Both the position numbers and the translations under genes were made by a program. A stretch of 64,000 nucleotides of DNA from Haemaphysalis longicornis (lineage: Eukaryota; Arthropoda; Arachnida; Ixodida; Ixodidae): assembly GCA_013339765.2 (NCBI GenBank), contig CM023452.1, positions 162,997,581-163,061,580 of the forward strand. Reading direction: 5' to 3'. Below are positions 20,901 through 32,869 of the stretch, piece by piece. The first letter of the stretch is position 1; each line of letters begins with the position of its first letter. The notes beneath the pieces were generated by a model. It did not search any database and had not been told where the DNA came from. It saw only the letters and a list, made by a program, of their open reading frames with translations.

Positions 20901-23502
20901 TGGGAGGCATCCAGAGGAGAGAATACTGGGACTTCTATTCGTGGGTCTGGAAACATGATCCTACCCTTGTGTAACGCATGGACTAGAGCAGAAGGATGAG
21001 AAGGAGCTATATACAACACCTCCGCTATCTCACAGTAGCGGTGTATAACAGTATATTTATGAGTGTCTCGCTAAAGAAGATTTTATCATTATATAAAAAC
21101 AAAACAAAACATTCATTTGGGTTCAACGTTTGAATCTCAGTGCTGCGAGGCCATCGTGGACGTCAACTACTGCTTCTTTTCGTGACTGATAGGCACGATT
21201 ACACTGTTTATTCTTCTGCTCATTACGGCTTTGTACGATTTATCCTCTGTTTCTACATACCCAAGCACAATATTATAGGTATTCCTAGCGCGTTTATTTG
21301 CGAAAATATTTCATTTCTGAGCATACGGTCACGTAAATATAACCCGGACACAACCGCAAGGGAGACCAGTATATTTCAATTTAAAATGACCTGGGCTTCA
21401 AAAATCACTCGAAGTCAAGATAAACGGTGTAAGTGCTAATCCATACTTCATGGATAGTAAAGAGGACTTTGTTGGGATCGCTCAAAGAGCGTGCTGCGAT
21501 GTGTCAATGGGCAGGGTATAATAACGCTATTTGAACGCTACTTTCCTTCAACTCATGTGGCATACCAGCATATAGATACAGGGAAATTGAAATCCATGCG
21601 TCGCGAAAGACTGCCCAAATTGTCTACCTGATGTCAATAGCTATCCAACCGCCAAGCCACTGGACAGATTAAAGGGTAATAAAGGCAAAATCCACCCTTG
21701 TTCAAATTGAAACTGGACTTCGATAACTTACTCAGCTGATATGCAGCGAATAAAAAAAAGTTTAACAGAAAACCGCAAGAAAAATTGAAAATCTATGTAA
21801 TTGTGCTTTACACGACATCAGCAGTGATGCAATAGACTCTGCAGTTTATATCAAGCCAAATATTGAAAGGCCCGAAAAAAATGGTCATTTGATTGACAAT
21901 GAATATCAGCTAAACCCTGAATACCAACGTAACAAAGGCCTGTTATTATTGTGACAACGGGTTATTTTCTTTGAGGCGGTGCTGTCTATTGTTGGAGTAT
22001 ACATCAAATACGCTACAGCGCTGGGCTGTAAATAAATGTGCATCTAACTAGCGTATGTTGGATATATTCAGCGTGTTATAAAAATTGATTTGAAGTAATA
22101 TTTTTATGTTCCTGTGTGCACAAGAAACCAGGCTGAATGATCATACACTCTTAGAGTTCCCAGCACCGTATGCTGGCTCGGCCTAAAGAATAACACTGAA
22201 CGTGTCGCTGTTGATATACTCATAAATGTTTTCCCATGTTGTCTGCAAAATCACCTAATCGTAACCTGTTTGGTGACCATTTAGGAAAACTATACTTAAA
22301 CATTTTTTTTTGCCATCCGGTATTTCATCATAGTGTTTAGTGTGGCACCTCTAAGCCAGAAAATAAGGGTGCATTGCAAAGCAATAACTGCGTATCAAAT
22401 TAACGTTATCAAATTGGTGGAAGGCACAAACTCAACAATTTTATATTCTTAATGATGAATTCTGTAAACTTGCGAAATAGTTTATACGCAAAAGTGTGCG
22501 TGTAGGAAGCGTTTCGCTTTAGTAATAACATATGCACAAAAAAATAAATGTCAAAGTCAAAGTCAAAAACTAAATCAAATCGAGGTTTACTTACATCGCC
22601 ACAAAGAACGATGCGGTTACGCCCCGGCAAAAAAGGGAAAAAAATCACTTGTGGGACTCAAGAGCCCCCTGACAAGGCATATAGCGAAAACGCACAGAGC
22701 GTTTATGACGTTATTATATCTAATAATACAAGAGCAACGCAATCTGAGATGAATAATGAACGAAGCATAAAAAGCATCAAAACGAAGTAGGAACAAGACA
22801 CCATAAAACTAACAGCCAAACGTTTAAATGCAGGCATCCCTAAAGAGAGTGAGAGAAAAGAAAATTGGTAAACACAACATTGCAAACGAAAAGATTAGAT
22901 CGATAGTGCACTTCTAAGGTCAACCCCTGAAAGTAACTAGGGAACATGTTTCGGGAATTACACCCTGTGACAAAATTTATTCAAAAGAGAGGGCAGGGTG
23001 TCTCGGAGCATTTTTAGTCCGTACATTGTACGAGGGAAAGGAATCTGCCAGATTTCCTCTTTGCGAGAACTATATTCTGAGAGATTTTGTCTTTGACTGG
23101 GTATTTCAAGAAAAAAAAGTTGGTTATGTCGGATACATCGCTTATGTTTTAAGGGTAATTAATATTCGTACACAGTATTGATCGCTGATATGTGGAAATG
23201 AGTAATCCGATCTTCTGTGTGAGCAAGGTAGTCTACGTTTGCAGTATAGCGTACGCTTTTCTTCGGAAGCATGAATATTTTATTATTATTTGTTTTTGTG
23301 GTGGTACCCCAAACCAAGAAACGGTAATTTGGGTGCGACACCCAAAGTGCATTATAATATATTATTTTATATGCTCTGGCAGAAAATACCGAAATTTCAC
23401 AATGACTGCGGTGCACTTTGCCAAATTACCCAGAATCAACTGAATGTCAGTGTCGAAACCCATGGTCTTATTAAAAAAATACTACCGAGATCTTGACAGC
23501 AT
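17909..23502. other. No recognisable gene
   Basis: About 5.6 kb of mostly AT-rich sequence. Open frames reach at most 137 codons (20824-20411, minus) and match no family I know. A GC-richer island at about 20450-20990 contains a perfect 11 bp hairpin, AAAACTCTTGC/GCAAGAGTTTT (20765-20792). No RNA gene or element terminus is identified. Confidence 0.5.
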
Positions 23503-23913
23503 CTACAAACTGTACCTATGAATTATGTATGTATAAGCACATATCGGGGGGAGGGGGAAATTGTCTTGTACTGAAAAGGATAGGTTTGTGGTTTTTGTGT
23601 CCATAAGTAATGAGTTTGCTTCACTCCAAACCTTAACTTTACGGAGAACATTTTTCATAAGAGGAACCAAAGATTGGGTGGAGCTACCTGTGAAAAACAA
23701 ACTTGCATCGTCCGCAGAAATCACATTGGTCGGCTGGCTATCAGTGAAAACAAGATCATTTATATATAAAATAAAAAGAAGGGGCACTAAAATACTACCC
23801 CGTGGCACTCCAGCACTGATTGTTTGAAATGAGGTTGTATTTTGCCATATTTTAACGCATTGTAGACGATGACGTAGGTAAGATTTAACGTGTTCAAGTG
23901 GAGTGCCTCGCAT
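23503..23913 (-). pseudogene. CR1/Jockey-like RT fragment
   Basis: The 136-residue frame has LEHVKSYLRHRLQCVKI (fingers-palm helix), then AGVPRGSILVPLLFILYIND and SADDASLFF. In the last, the tyrosine of the usual YADD is serine, and G is replaced by V in the SILGP motif. Both changes suggest inactivation. VLRKVKVWSEANSLLMDTKT after the active site is the normal thumb start for this group. Confidence 0.78.
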
Positions 23914-25259
23914 GCCATAGAGTTCTAATTTTTAAGTAAAGTGTTATACTTAAGGTTGATAGAAAGCCTTTGAAAAATCTATAAAGGTGCCCACGCATAT
24001 TTATTTGTTTTCAAAAGCGCTAAAAATAATTTCTTTTTGAGACAATAGAACTGTTTCAGCCGATTTACCTCGCAAAACACACGTTGCGATGTCGATAGCA
24101 ATTTAGACCTGGTGCCATATTTCGGTAGTCTTTTTATTAACTTTAGTTAGGCCTTTTGAAAAACGCACTAATATCGATATCCGTCTCTAACTCGATAGGC
24201 TATTTTTATCTCCCCCCTTATATCATACAATTACCTTATATTTTCGCAAATGCCTTGAAAAAGTTCCAGTTGATAATGCAAGGTTTTAAATATGCGTAAA
24301 TGCAGGAGGTATTAGAGTGAGGACAAACATTACTTTTCCGATTTCGATTCCACCTGTATCGCAAGACCCGCTGTTATAAATTGTGGAAATATGTAGAATA
24401 CCTCGATGGTATCAGTTTATTCCAAAAATATGCAATTGTTCTTTCCTGGTATAGTAGTGTATGCAATAACAGAAGTCAAACCGGTATTTATGCTATCTTA
24501 AAAATTTCTCTGCAAAATTCACACCCTCAATACGTTCACCCTCAAATAAAAGATTAGTGACTCGGGATATATATGCCGCCCGGTTTAACAATTTATTAAC
24601 TTTTTACCAAGCTTGTGCGCCACCATCACAGAATTCCTTCGTCAACTGATTATGTGAAAAGTTTATTTTTTCGTTTTTGAGAAAAGGCGTTACTGTGTTG
24701 TGGTATGTTTTAAAGCTTGCTAGATCAGTAGGGGACTTTGTTTTCATCAATTTCTTATATAACTGGCTTGTCTTTCTTATTTTAGGGCATTCTAGATATA
24801 TTCATGGCCTACGAATTTTGTGCATGTTATCATGATTTTTTCGTGAAACTGGTCATGGTACATGCGTTTAAAGCAAATTATAAATGCTGCCTGGCCTCGT
24901 CAGCATTTTGAGGGCAAAATACGTCATCCCAGTGTTGATTTGAAAGAACAGAAAAAAAAGACGCTAGAGTGGCAGGCGCTATCCTTTTGGCTGTATTCTG
25001 TGCTGGCAGTTCGCGTTGTTTACCAGTGGCATATTTTGCAAGCACATAAATAGGAAACGTGATCGCTGATTGCACTGTTCAGTCCACACGAAAGTAAGTT
25101 ACTGATATTTATGTTAGAGGTAAATACATCAATAAGTATGGCTGCCTGCATCGTAACGCGTGTAGCCGTCCCGGTCGCAATGGATTCGGCAATCGCTACC
25201 ACCCTTAAAAAAACGCTTCCTGAGAAGGATATCATTTCAGGAGGTCGATGTTTAAGTCG

Positions 25260-25830
25260 CCCACAAGAATTAAATTGAATTTGCTTTTGCTCACATTGGT
25301 GAGGAGGCGGTCCCAAAATTCAATAAATACAATTAAATCGGCATCGGGGGGTCGGCAGGCTACGGAATAAATAGTAATTACTTGATGTGACGGTTAACCA
25401 TTACACTGCATTGGTTATGAAAGGAAAGCCTCACAGACTGTCGCAATCAAACATATTTTTAGTCAAGATAGCCAGCCCGCCTCCATTTACACTAGATCGA
25501 TCCACAAAAAACCCTTGATATCTGTCACGCTTGAAAATTTTATCATTACACGTATTGCATATTTCTGTCAACTGGAACGCATCAAACTCAGACGTAAACT
25601 CGTCCAGAAATACTGATAATTCGTGTTTCTTGTGGCCCGCCGAACCGATGTTACGGGGTAGGGAAGAAAAACGTACATCGGTGTTGATTCCAACTATGTT
25701 GCTATCATCACGCTTCGACGCGTTATTCTTTCAAGATAGGCTGCTCAGGCAACGAAAGCCTGACAAGTGTACGAGTAAGCTATAAAGTTTCATTCGACGC
25801 CTTTGAGTGCTAATATAGTAAAACGTAGTT
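25260..25830 (-). pseudogene. CR1/Jockey-like endonuclease fragment
   Basis: The minus-strand translation over this interval, with stops, shows the early APE-endonuclease landmarks: an N-terminal RNIGSAGHKKHELSVFLDEF, a TEICNT segment where other members have LTET, a YQGFFVDRSSVNGGGLAIL beta hairpin, and an ILVGDLNIDL-type motif in a shifted frame near 25260. The catalytic glutamate of the TE motif is still readable. Confidence 0.6.
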
Positions 25831-25840
25831 CTCAGCGTTG

Positions 25841-27399
25841 GATGCAACACTGAATTTGAAGTTGGCTTTTCAGTTCCCCGGAAAAAACTAAGACAGTTGA
25901 ATAAGTCTGCCGTGAAAGTAATAATACAACCGGAAGTGTAAGACGTTGGAAGGTAATTTGAATTATAAGAAAACTTGATATATTTAAACATATAGCGATT
26001 TTTGCCTTTCTCGCCGAGGACATTTTCTGCATGAAGTCAAAGCAGCACCTAAGAAAATTTTATTTTCGAAATTTTGATACTGTGAAGATGCGCATCTATA
26101 AAAATAAATGGAATGGCATATTGCCTCACGAACGACACCAAAAAGGGCTGTAAGTCTGAAAAGTGAGCTTTTGAACGTTATATTGAGTTGTAATATTTCG
26201 CAACCCACCTCATTACAGTGGTTACATCATTACGTTGTATAGCTCTCCTTATATTCGGCGAAAACTGTATTTAAACTATGTTTGCTACGAACCTTCGGCC
26301 GTTTGGTTTACAGGAGTCACCAAGCTCTGGAAATGTGACCCCAAAAAATAACATCCGGGCCCAATATTTCAACGTATTGAATTAAAATGATGTCGGAAAT
26401 ACATAGACCAACATGCAATGATGGTATACTGATGCGATATATGCAAGCATCGCACAACATACCTTCTGAAATCGGAAAAAGAGAAGTTTACCTTCCAGCA
26501 GGCGTACAGTGCGAAGTCACTAGGTTTATGTGGATTGTACACCTCTTTGTCTCGATTTTTATAGTGTGACTACAGCAGTAAATTCCCCGTTTAGGCTTGT
26601 TACCATGCAATAACCAGGAAACTCATGATGGTTAAAGATGCGATAATTTGCTCCTATGACGCAGCTGCGTTCTGTGATCACGCCATTTATCTGGAAAGCA
26701 CTGACGTCGCGACCAGTACATGGGACACAAAAATTCAGGACAGCAGAGGAAAGTTGAGCAACTCACAAAGCGACTTTTCCGCCTGGGTGTTTAAGCACGG
26801 GCAATGCTCAACTACCTGTCCACAAAACAACAAAAAATACTGAATACCTGACGATATGACGATGCGCACTTTCACCAGTTCTCGGAATTCACGTTGACGA
26901 TGCGCACTTCAACTATAAGCCCACTTGACTGTCATGTGGCAGGGCAACACGACAGTCGTGGAAAAATTTACCAATTGCTTTGAAGAGCAAACTATTCAAA
27001 AGAAAAAGTAATAACGATCAAAAAGAGCATTCATCTGTTCAGGTGCGCCGAAATTTCAATCATGAAATAAATTATATTGGTCAACAGGGTAATTGGTTTG
27101 TTGTAGCACCAGCATAATTCGATCATAGTGTTTCTTGAATATGTCCTGCTTTTTGTGTTTTGCAACCAGATCAAACATGCACTTGAGGTTAAGTTGTGCC
27201 ATCTTTTGTATTCCGTCTTTACTTTGTCGTTACGCTTACCAACTTTCAATCACTATGTGAGCGCTCCTCTGATGACAACACGACATCGCCTACACGAGCC
27301 TAGCTCGTATTTTGGAATGCAGGTAACCACACTCTTGACAGTGGGTTTTACATTTATATGTTCCTGACACTAATCAGACAAGTAGGAAGGAGTTTGACA
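25841..27399. other. No recognisable gene
   Basis: AT-rich sequence with short frames and no assignable domain. A short direct repeat, GACGATGCGCACTT, occurs twice about 40 bp apart near 26857 and 26896. Confidence 0.5.
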
Positions 27400-28130
27400 C
27401 AAAACGACTGACGAGAAGAAGGTTCTCTGCTTCGCTTGTTTTGTGTCGGAGTTCTTTATCTGTGACAGCTTGCTCCAGCAAAGTTTCAAACTTGCCCCTA
27501 GGCTCTAATAGTTTTACTTTAATGGTCGTTACTTTAAATTTTTGCCCGAGGGCCCTACTTCCAGAAATATATCATCAAGCTTTTTCTGACGTGTTCTGCG
27601 GACTTGCCTAGCGTGACTACACCAGTTGCAAACTTCAAGTGGCTCAAGTATTCCGGTTTATTTGAAATCCCGCGTTTGCCCTGTAAAGCTTTTTGAATAT
27701 TCTCTCCAGACAAGCTGTGAACGGTTTTAGCGAGATGGTATCAAGTTGTCGTACGCCCTTTACTCAAAGGAATTTGTCGCTTGTCCTGTTAAGGATTATC
27801 CTCCTGGTGTATCCCTTATATATGTCGTCTAGGAGTATTATTTAGGTGTCCACTATTCCCTGGTCTAGCAATGATTCCTTCACTGATGCGGTGGTCACTG
27901 AATAAACACTTTTTGTAGTCCATGAATGCCATTTAAAGGGGTGTATTAAACTCTGGAGATTTTTTATCACTTCATTTACGTCGTGGATGTGATTCATTGC
28001 TGAGTATCCCTCCCTAAACCTAGCCTGCGCTGTAAGTTCATGATAATCTAAGTATTATTTATCCGGTTCATTGTCACCATGGTAAACATCTTGCAAAGAA
28101 CTGAGAGTAGTAGTTAATCGAGCAGATTTA
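27400..28130 (-). mobile_element. RTE-type LINE RT fragment
   Basis: Minus-strand translation with frame changes shows MAFMDYKK (about 27930-27905), then LLDDIYKGYTRRIIL, VKGVRQLDTISLKPFTACLE (with one G-to-L change in the GVRQGDTISPKLFTA block typical of RTE), and further on a SHLKFA-type motif where the active-site aspartates should be. The order and motifs are those of the RTE reverse transcriptase. Endonuclease and termini are not seen. Confidence 0.68.
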
Positions 28131-28184
28131 GGGGAAATCCCCAAAGTGGAGTAAGTTTCTATTAAGGAATGCTTGACATCCACC

Positions 28185-28219
28185 TGGATGTCAAACTTTC
28201 AGGTGGATGTCAAACTTTC
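28185..28219 (+). repeat. Two tandem copies of a 19 bp unit
   Basis: TGGATGTCAAACTTTC occurs at 28185-28200 and again at 28204-28219. A GACATCCACC immediately before can pair with the second unit. This is a small local duplication. Confidence 0.8.
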
Positions 28220-28379
28220 CTTCATAGAGTCCGTAGTTAATACGGAATTTCATGTCCCCCTTAATGTGATTCAGAATGATGTAGGTGGTTTTCAAAGCTA
28301 TGGGCAAGAATATTAAGGCATTCGGAAAATTGTGCTGCAAGCTTTTCCAGTACACTATCTCTTGCCCCTTATAAAATAT

Positions 28380-28600
28380 GTATGAAATGTACGACAAAAT
28401 CTACAAAAGTCCGGTGCGACTTGGCACTGGCGGTCTCTGTCGCTGCACATACGGCAGCTCAGGACGTAGTGGAGGAAATCGGATGTATGGCAGGGCCACT
28501 TGTAGGTCGCCTTGAGTTTTCGAATACTGCGTGCTTTGCCGAGATTTTCTGACGGCGGGTTGTCGTTGCACTGTTCCAAAGTTTTGTCGCACGGGTCTGC
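28380..28600 (-). pseudogene. gypsy integrase zinc-binding remnant, minus
   Basis: The minus-strand frame reads CNDNPPSENLGKARSIRKLK, then YKWPCHTSDFLHYVLSCRMC. It fits the H-H-C-C zinc-binding pattern of gypsy integrases (H....P..GHLG..KT...L...Y.WP....DV..YV..C..C). The first histidine region is altered (N in place of one H), while the two final cysteines are present. Confidence 0.68.
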
Positions 28601-28919
28601 GTGAATGACAAGAAAATCATTTCATCTCGTTCTCGGGTTGAAGTTTTTCTGTACGGGGACGAAGAAATTGAGGCTGAAAGAAGGCAAGTTGCACTCAAAG
28701 GCCCTTTGCGCGGTGGCGCTGCGTCCTCCGAGGTAGTTGATATACGACGCTTATCTCGGGCTGGTGCAACGCTGGGTGACTAGGTCACTCCCTGTCGCGA
28801 TTCCGAAAAACAGGGTGTATCTTTGGAGTCCTTTGGTTGCTGGTGATAAGCCGTAAGCATGCGAATGTTTTCGGTAGGATTAATAGACGATCGTGAAAAA
28901 AATACTTGCAACGTAGGCT

Positions 28920-29338
28920 CTACCACCTGAAACGGACCGAGGGGTCCGTCAAATTTGCGAGGCAAGACAGCTTCTGGTGGTGGTCACAACCATGAATCGT
29001 GTACCATACACGTGTGGGCAAATTTTTAAAATGGCGCCTATAATAGCGACGCACTCGTTCAAAGAGGCTGAGTAGTTCTTCTCTTCTCTCAACAGACCAC
29101 AGCTGGCGTACGCGATTATTTGTCGCAACAGCGTTGATTTTGACGAGGACAGCACCCAAGCCTGAATCACTAGTGTCTGCGTGCACTTTTGTTTTCTTGT
29201 TTGTCTCAAAATTACTGAGCACTGTCGGGTTTGTAGCCATCGTTGCAACTCGCGGAATACTCCGATTTGGGCCTCTTTCAAGTAGAATGGGGAGCCATCT
29301 TTCGTGAAGCGCGTGAGTGGCTCTGCAATGCGTGCCAA
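28920..29338 (-). pseudogene. gypsy RNase H remnant, minus
   Basis: One frame gives MARIAEPLTRFTKDGSPFYL followed by FRELQRWLQT, the gypsy tether region. A second frame gives VHADTSDSGLGAVLVKI, which holds the first catalytic aspartate in the A-D-T-S-D-S-G-L-G-A-V-L block, and a third supplies the EKNYS-like and ERV...Y.RHF stretches. The order is correct but three frames are needed. Confidence 0.75.
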
Positions 29339-29634
29339 GTTAGCGAAGAAGCTTCGATAGTACGCAGTCTGGCCAAGGAATGTTCACGCATTCTTCATAT
29401 CCTTTGTACTTGGGAAGTTCACTAGGGCTTCGACAACATGTCCCACTGACGACGTGGCCCCAAAGCGTGAGTTTCTTATACACGAAGCGCACTCTTCAGG
29501 CTTCAGCGCTAAGCACAACACACGAATGGCCTCGAGTACAGACGGCCAGCTTGCAGGCTGTCCTTCAAAAGTCCGCGCGAATACCACAGGGTCACCCAGG
29601 TAGACGAGTCACTTGCGCAACTTCAGGCCACCTA

Positions 29635-29883
29635 TCACAATGTCCGTGTCTCTTCGACACATTGCTCGCACTGTGAACAGAATAAACGGCCACACCTTGA
29701 ACTCGTGTTGGCCGGGCGGGGCGTTCTAAATGCAACCTTCTCTTGGTCTCTTTCGGCCACCTCAATTGGCCAGTAGCTGGTCTTCAGATCTATCGCACAG
29801 AAGTACTTCGCATTGCAGATATTGGCGAGGGCATCGTTGAACCTCGGCAGGGGGTGCACGTCCTTTTTATTGATTTTGTTCAC
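29635..29883 (-). pseudogene. gypsy RT palm fragment, minus
   Basis: An 82-residue frame reads NKKDVHPLPRFNDALANI, then AKYFCAIDLKTSYWPIEV and ERDQEKVAFRTPR. This is the conserved gypsy RT block with the first catalytic aspartate in the DLK.GYWQI motif. The YxDD box downstream is not recognisable. Confidence 0.8.
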
Positions 29884-30300
29884 TCTTCTGTAGCCAATGA
29901 AGAACGTTAATATGAACTTTTTTTCACGAGTAAGAAAGGCGCAGCTCTGGAGCTTTTCGATGGCTGCATAAGGTCGTCACCGAGTATGTCTCTGTCTAGT
30001 GGCTTTATGGTTTCCCGCTCGAATGAAGACCTACAATGTGGTTACAGTCGGGGTAAGTAGAGCTCCGTCTTCGGTTATAATTCGGTGCTTCACTAGGTGT
30101 GTCTGACGGAATTTTCAGTTCGACGAAAAGCACTCTCTGTAGCGGCAAGCAAAGGCAATAATTTCCCACGTACTTCTTACGGAAGTGGTGGGTTCACGTC
30201 GAAAAGATATGATCCTTCAAGTCCTGTTGTGGTTCGTATTCAAATTTGGTGACCGCTATCATGTAAGACCGCGCTTTTCGTCGAGGGACACAGTTGCGGC

Positions 30301-30599
30301 GCCCTTGTTTAAATGATGGTACAAGAAACTGCCGCGGTATTACTTGAAAAAGCCGCGCTGGTACTAGAAACTGGAAATGCGGGCTTTAGACACAGCCGCG
30401 GGGAAGTGCTGGTAGCCTTTGACGAAAGCAGCAATCTTTGAATAATAAATACCTTCATTCGCAAAATAAACGATAGCAAGTGGACTTAGCAAGGCTCAAA
30501 TAGTGCAACCAAAAACTAAACCGACACCGTTTTGACTGCCACTCCAAGCATGGTATGTGATGAATGAGTAATTGCCCAGTTAAAAACAGGTGATCACAG
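30301..30599. other. No recognisable feature
   Basis: About 300 bases between the minus gypsy fragment and the plus Penelope-like element. No motif is recognised. Confidence 0.4.
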
Positions 30600-31149
30600 T
30601 GTGTTCAGAAGTCGTATCCGCCTGGATTTACAAAAGGAAAGAAGTAAGATGCTAACGCGGAAGACGCTTAACGTTCCCACCGTGGGAATAAATGTAGAAG
30701 AATTCAGACTGTTACTGGAGAAAAACGTCTCCATGTTGTTCAGTGAAAACAATGATCTCCACCCTGCCAAATACCATTTCACAAATACGGTCATTCAGTC
30801 AGCAATAGCCGTAAAGGAAAAACAGCCGAAGGTATGTGAATCCAAACTCTCTCAGCAAGCCAAGGGCTTTATTAGCAATCGCGAAAAAATGTTAGCCTGT
30901 GGTGCATGGTTTTGAATACAAATGGGAGTTGTCCAAATTGATTAACAAAAGCAAGACAGCCGACATCCGCGGATTCAATGTTGCAAAAGATGAATGAACA
31001 TTGCAACCCAGAGAAATTTTAAAAGCGACTTGCTGGAAACTCGCTATGGGCAAAAATAGAATGTACGCTCTGCGGAAAGCCAGTGGCAATATAACAAACA
31101 ATATTGAGGGTATACCCAAAATACCCGCGGTAGTCCTGAGCCACTGGTA

Positions 31150-31637
31150 GACTTTTTTACAAAAACTTCAGAAAAGTGATTTGCATCTTTTTCAATGGAC
31201 ATAAAACAACTATATTACACCCTCGCTCATGATCTCATGCTGTCGAGTGTTGAGCATGCAATTTTGTGGTTTGGTCCTGTGCGGTTTTGCAGCGAATGTG
31301 GTGTCTCTGTTCAAGGTTTTAGGGATTCGTAAGAATTCTACCTGAATTTAACTTATGTTCAATGGAACGAGCGTACATACAAAAGAAAGAAGTATCTATT
31401 GGGTCCTGCGTTGCTCCGGCACTCAGTAACCTCGTCATGACTCCCTTGGACAGGATCCTCGTAGACAGGTTAAAGGACACAAGAGTCATAAAGTATTTCG
31501 AGATGTCGCTGACTTCTTCGCGTTGCTGGAGAATAACGAGGCATCCTCTTGGAGAACGGGGCAGTACACTGGGAATTTTTAGGAATGCCTTTGCCCTATT
31601 CAGGACACTCACAAATCGCCTCAACCAAACAGCCTAA
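31150..31637 (+). pseudogene. Penelope-like RT fragment
   Basis: The translation near 31190 reads SMDIKQLYYTLAHDLMLSSV, matching the palm motif with the first catalytic aspartate in Penelope-like RTs. About 160 bases on, YIQKKEVSIGSCVAPALSNL (31377-31436) is the conserved QK.GV.IGS..AP.LSNL block. The following DRILVDRLKDTRVIKYF leads to where the Y-DD box should lie. The rest departs from the family. A frame change separates the two motifs. Confidence 0.78.
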
Positions 31638-31819
31638 AGTTTTTTTATCTTTGTTTCAAATTTTCTGCTTCCCATGCATGTTGGTTGTACGATCCACGTA
31701 GCCAGAACCATCATTGCCATTTACGTCCGCGCGCACGAATCTCGTGAAGAGGTGCATCGCCAGCGCGTGTCTTACAAACGCGCTGAAGAAGTCTTAAAAG
31801 CAGTTCTTGAACTCTAGTT

Positions 31820-32091
31820 TTGACGCTCCAGTCCTTCGCCTTACATCTGCAGGATATCCTGAGAGCATGATTGTAGCTGTGGCTGATTCGATACGCAGGG
31901 AGAGAAAGAAGGCGTCGACTAATCACCAAGAGGTGACCCAAAAGGACAAAAATGTAACCGTCATCCTCTATACGCACCGCATATTGCACAAAATTAAAAG
32001 GATCAGTGGAAGGGCCGGTGTGAAAGTTGTCATGTCGACCCCTGACAAGCTGTTTACACTTTGCAGCCAAACGTATCCAGCGTGTATATAA
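31820..32091 (+). pseudogene. Penelope-like linker region
   Basis: LRLTSAGYPESMIVAVADSI, then YTHRILHKIKRISGRAGVKV and STPDKLFTLC. This YVH..SH..K....R.GV.VVFS...KL..LC block is the conserved segment between RT and GIY-YIG in Penelope-like elements. The final cysteine is part of the usual cysteine cluster. The frame stops at 32091 and the endonuclease resumes in a different phase. Confidence 0.78.
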
Positions 32092-32290
32092 AAAAAAGAA
32101 ATACCAAGTTAATCACCAAACCAGTACGTGCGTTGCGCCGAAGGGTTGTTTACAAGTTCCCCCTAATGTTATGTTCAGACTACCGACGTAACAGCCGTAC
32201 CGTGCGCTATGGACGTAAAAAAACGGCGTTTCGCGCCATTCGTTTGACTGAGACGTCAAAAGCCGCCATTGTTTAAAGACATTACGACAG

Positions 32291-32536
32291 TTGCGTCAAC
32301 AGTCTGATCCCGGCCTAACTTGTAAAAAAGCATACGTAGGCCAGACGGGCAGGTTCTTCAACACTCGCCTACGGAAACACTGTAACAAGGTTCGGAAAGG
32401 CAAAAATACTAATTTCGCTATTCATTTCCAAGACTGCAACGACTGCCAGCATGTGTACAATGCGTGCTCCATCCTATTTCAAGACGCAGATCAGCGGACG
32501 TGGGAGATTGTTGAAGCCAAGAAATTCAGCGGATAG
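32291..32536 (+). pseudogene. GIY-YIG endonuclease domain of Penelope-like element
   Basis: The frame contains KKAYVGQTGRFFNTRLRKH, where AYVGQTGR is the YIG strand and the arginine of NTRLREH-type motifs is catalytic. It continues with TNFAIHFQDCNDCQ, whose H and C residues are conserved in this family, and RTWEIVEAKKF with the catalytic glutamate. The domain would nick target DNA for insertion. The upstream GIY strand lies just before the listed start in a doubtful frame. This is the best-preserved part of the element. Confidence 0.82.
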
Positions 32537-32869
32537 GTGACTGTGTCTGTACGACGTCCTTATATTTCAGCTCGAAAGAGCTGGTCTTCTTGGACAAGCA
32601 TTTATCACACATGCGTGAATGACGCGAGCGTAGGGGGGCCACTGAGGACCGTGATAAACGTCGTAGTCATTCTAGCGTGTTCTTTTTTCATTTATACATA
32701 CCGCTGTTGTTAATAAATTCAGTTATAAGTATCACTGATCCTTTTCTTACTCGTCCCGTATTTTTTTTGTACTGCGCCAAGAAGTTATATTAGGAGTACC
32801 AACTAGCTCGTACCCATATTTAACAGCGTTCTTAACAGCTTCCGTGGACCCCAATGCTGCTCGTCTTCA

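Larger units (their letters stand above)
23503..25840 (-). mobile_element. CR1/Jockey-like LINE, decayed
   Basis: The minus strand carries an endonuclease-like region (about 25660-25260) and an RT region (23913-23503) in the right order for a LINE without RNase H. The endonuclease region reads KKHELSVFLDEF, TSEFDAFQLTEICNT, and, after YQGFFVDRSSVN, GGGLAILTK. The RT reads VPRGSILVPLLFILYINDL and ADDASLFF. Between them is ~1.3 kb of stop-ridden sequence. No 3' terminus is evident; the match fades left of 23503. Confidence 0.7.
28355..30300 (-). mobile_element. Ty3/gypsy pol, minus strand, decayed
   Basis: Reading right to left, this holds an RT start with LLVKKSSY (about 29950), an RT palm fragment (29883-29635), tether and RNase H (29338-28920), a spacer, and the integrase zinc-binding region (28600-28380). 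It is a different lineage from the plus-strand gypsy copies, judging by spelling of the shared motifs. Stops and frameshifts are frequent. No long terminal repeat is identified on either side, and the integrase core beyond 28355 is missing. Confidence 0.78.
30600..32780 (+). mobile_element. Penelope-like element with GIY-YIG domain, decayed
   Basis: The plus strand carries an N-terminal region (30601-30915, weakly similar), an RT region (about 31140-31500), the inter-domain linker (31830-32070), a GIY-YIG endonuclease (32291-32536), and a 3' end with TTAATAAATTCAGTTAT (about 32709) similar to the ends of tick Penelope-like elements as I remember them. The order RT, linker, GIY-YIG is diagnostic of the endonuclease-bearing Penelope-like elements. 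The RT is broken by stops, and its active-site YxDD region was not readable. Confidence 0.82.
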
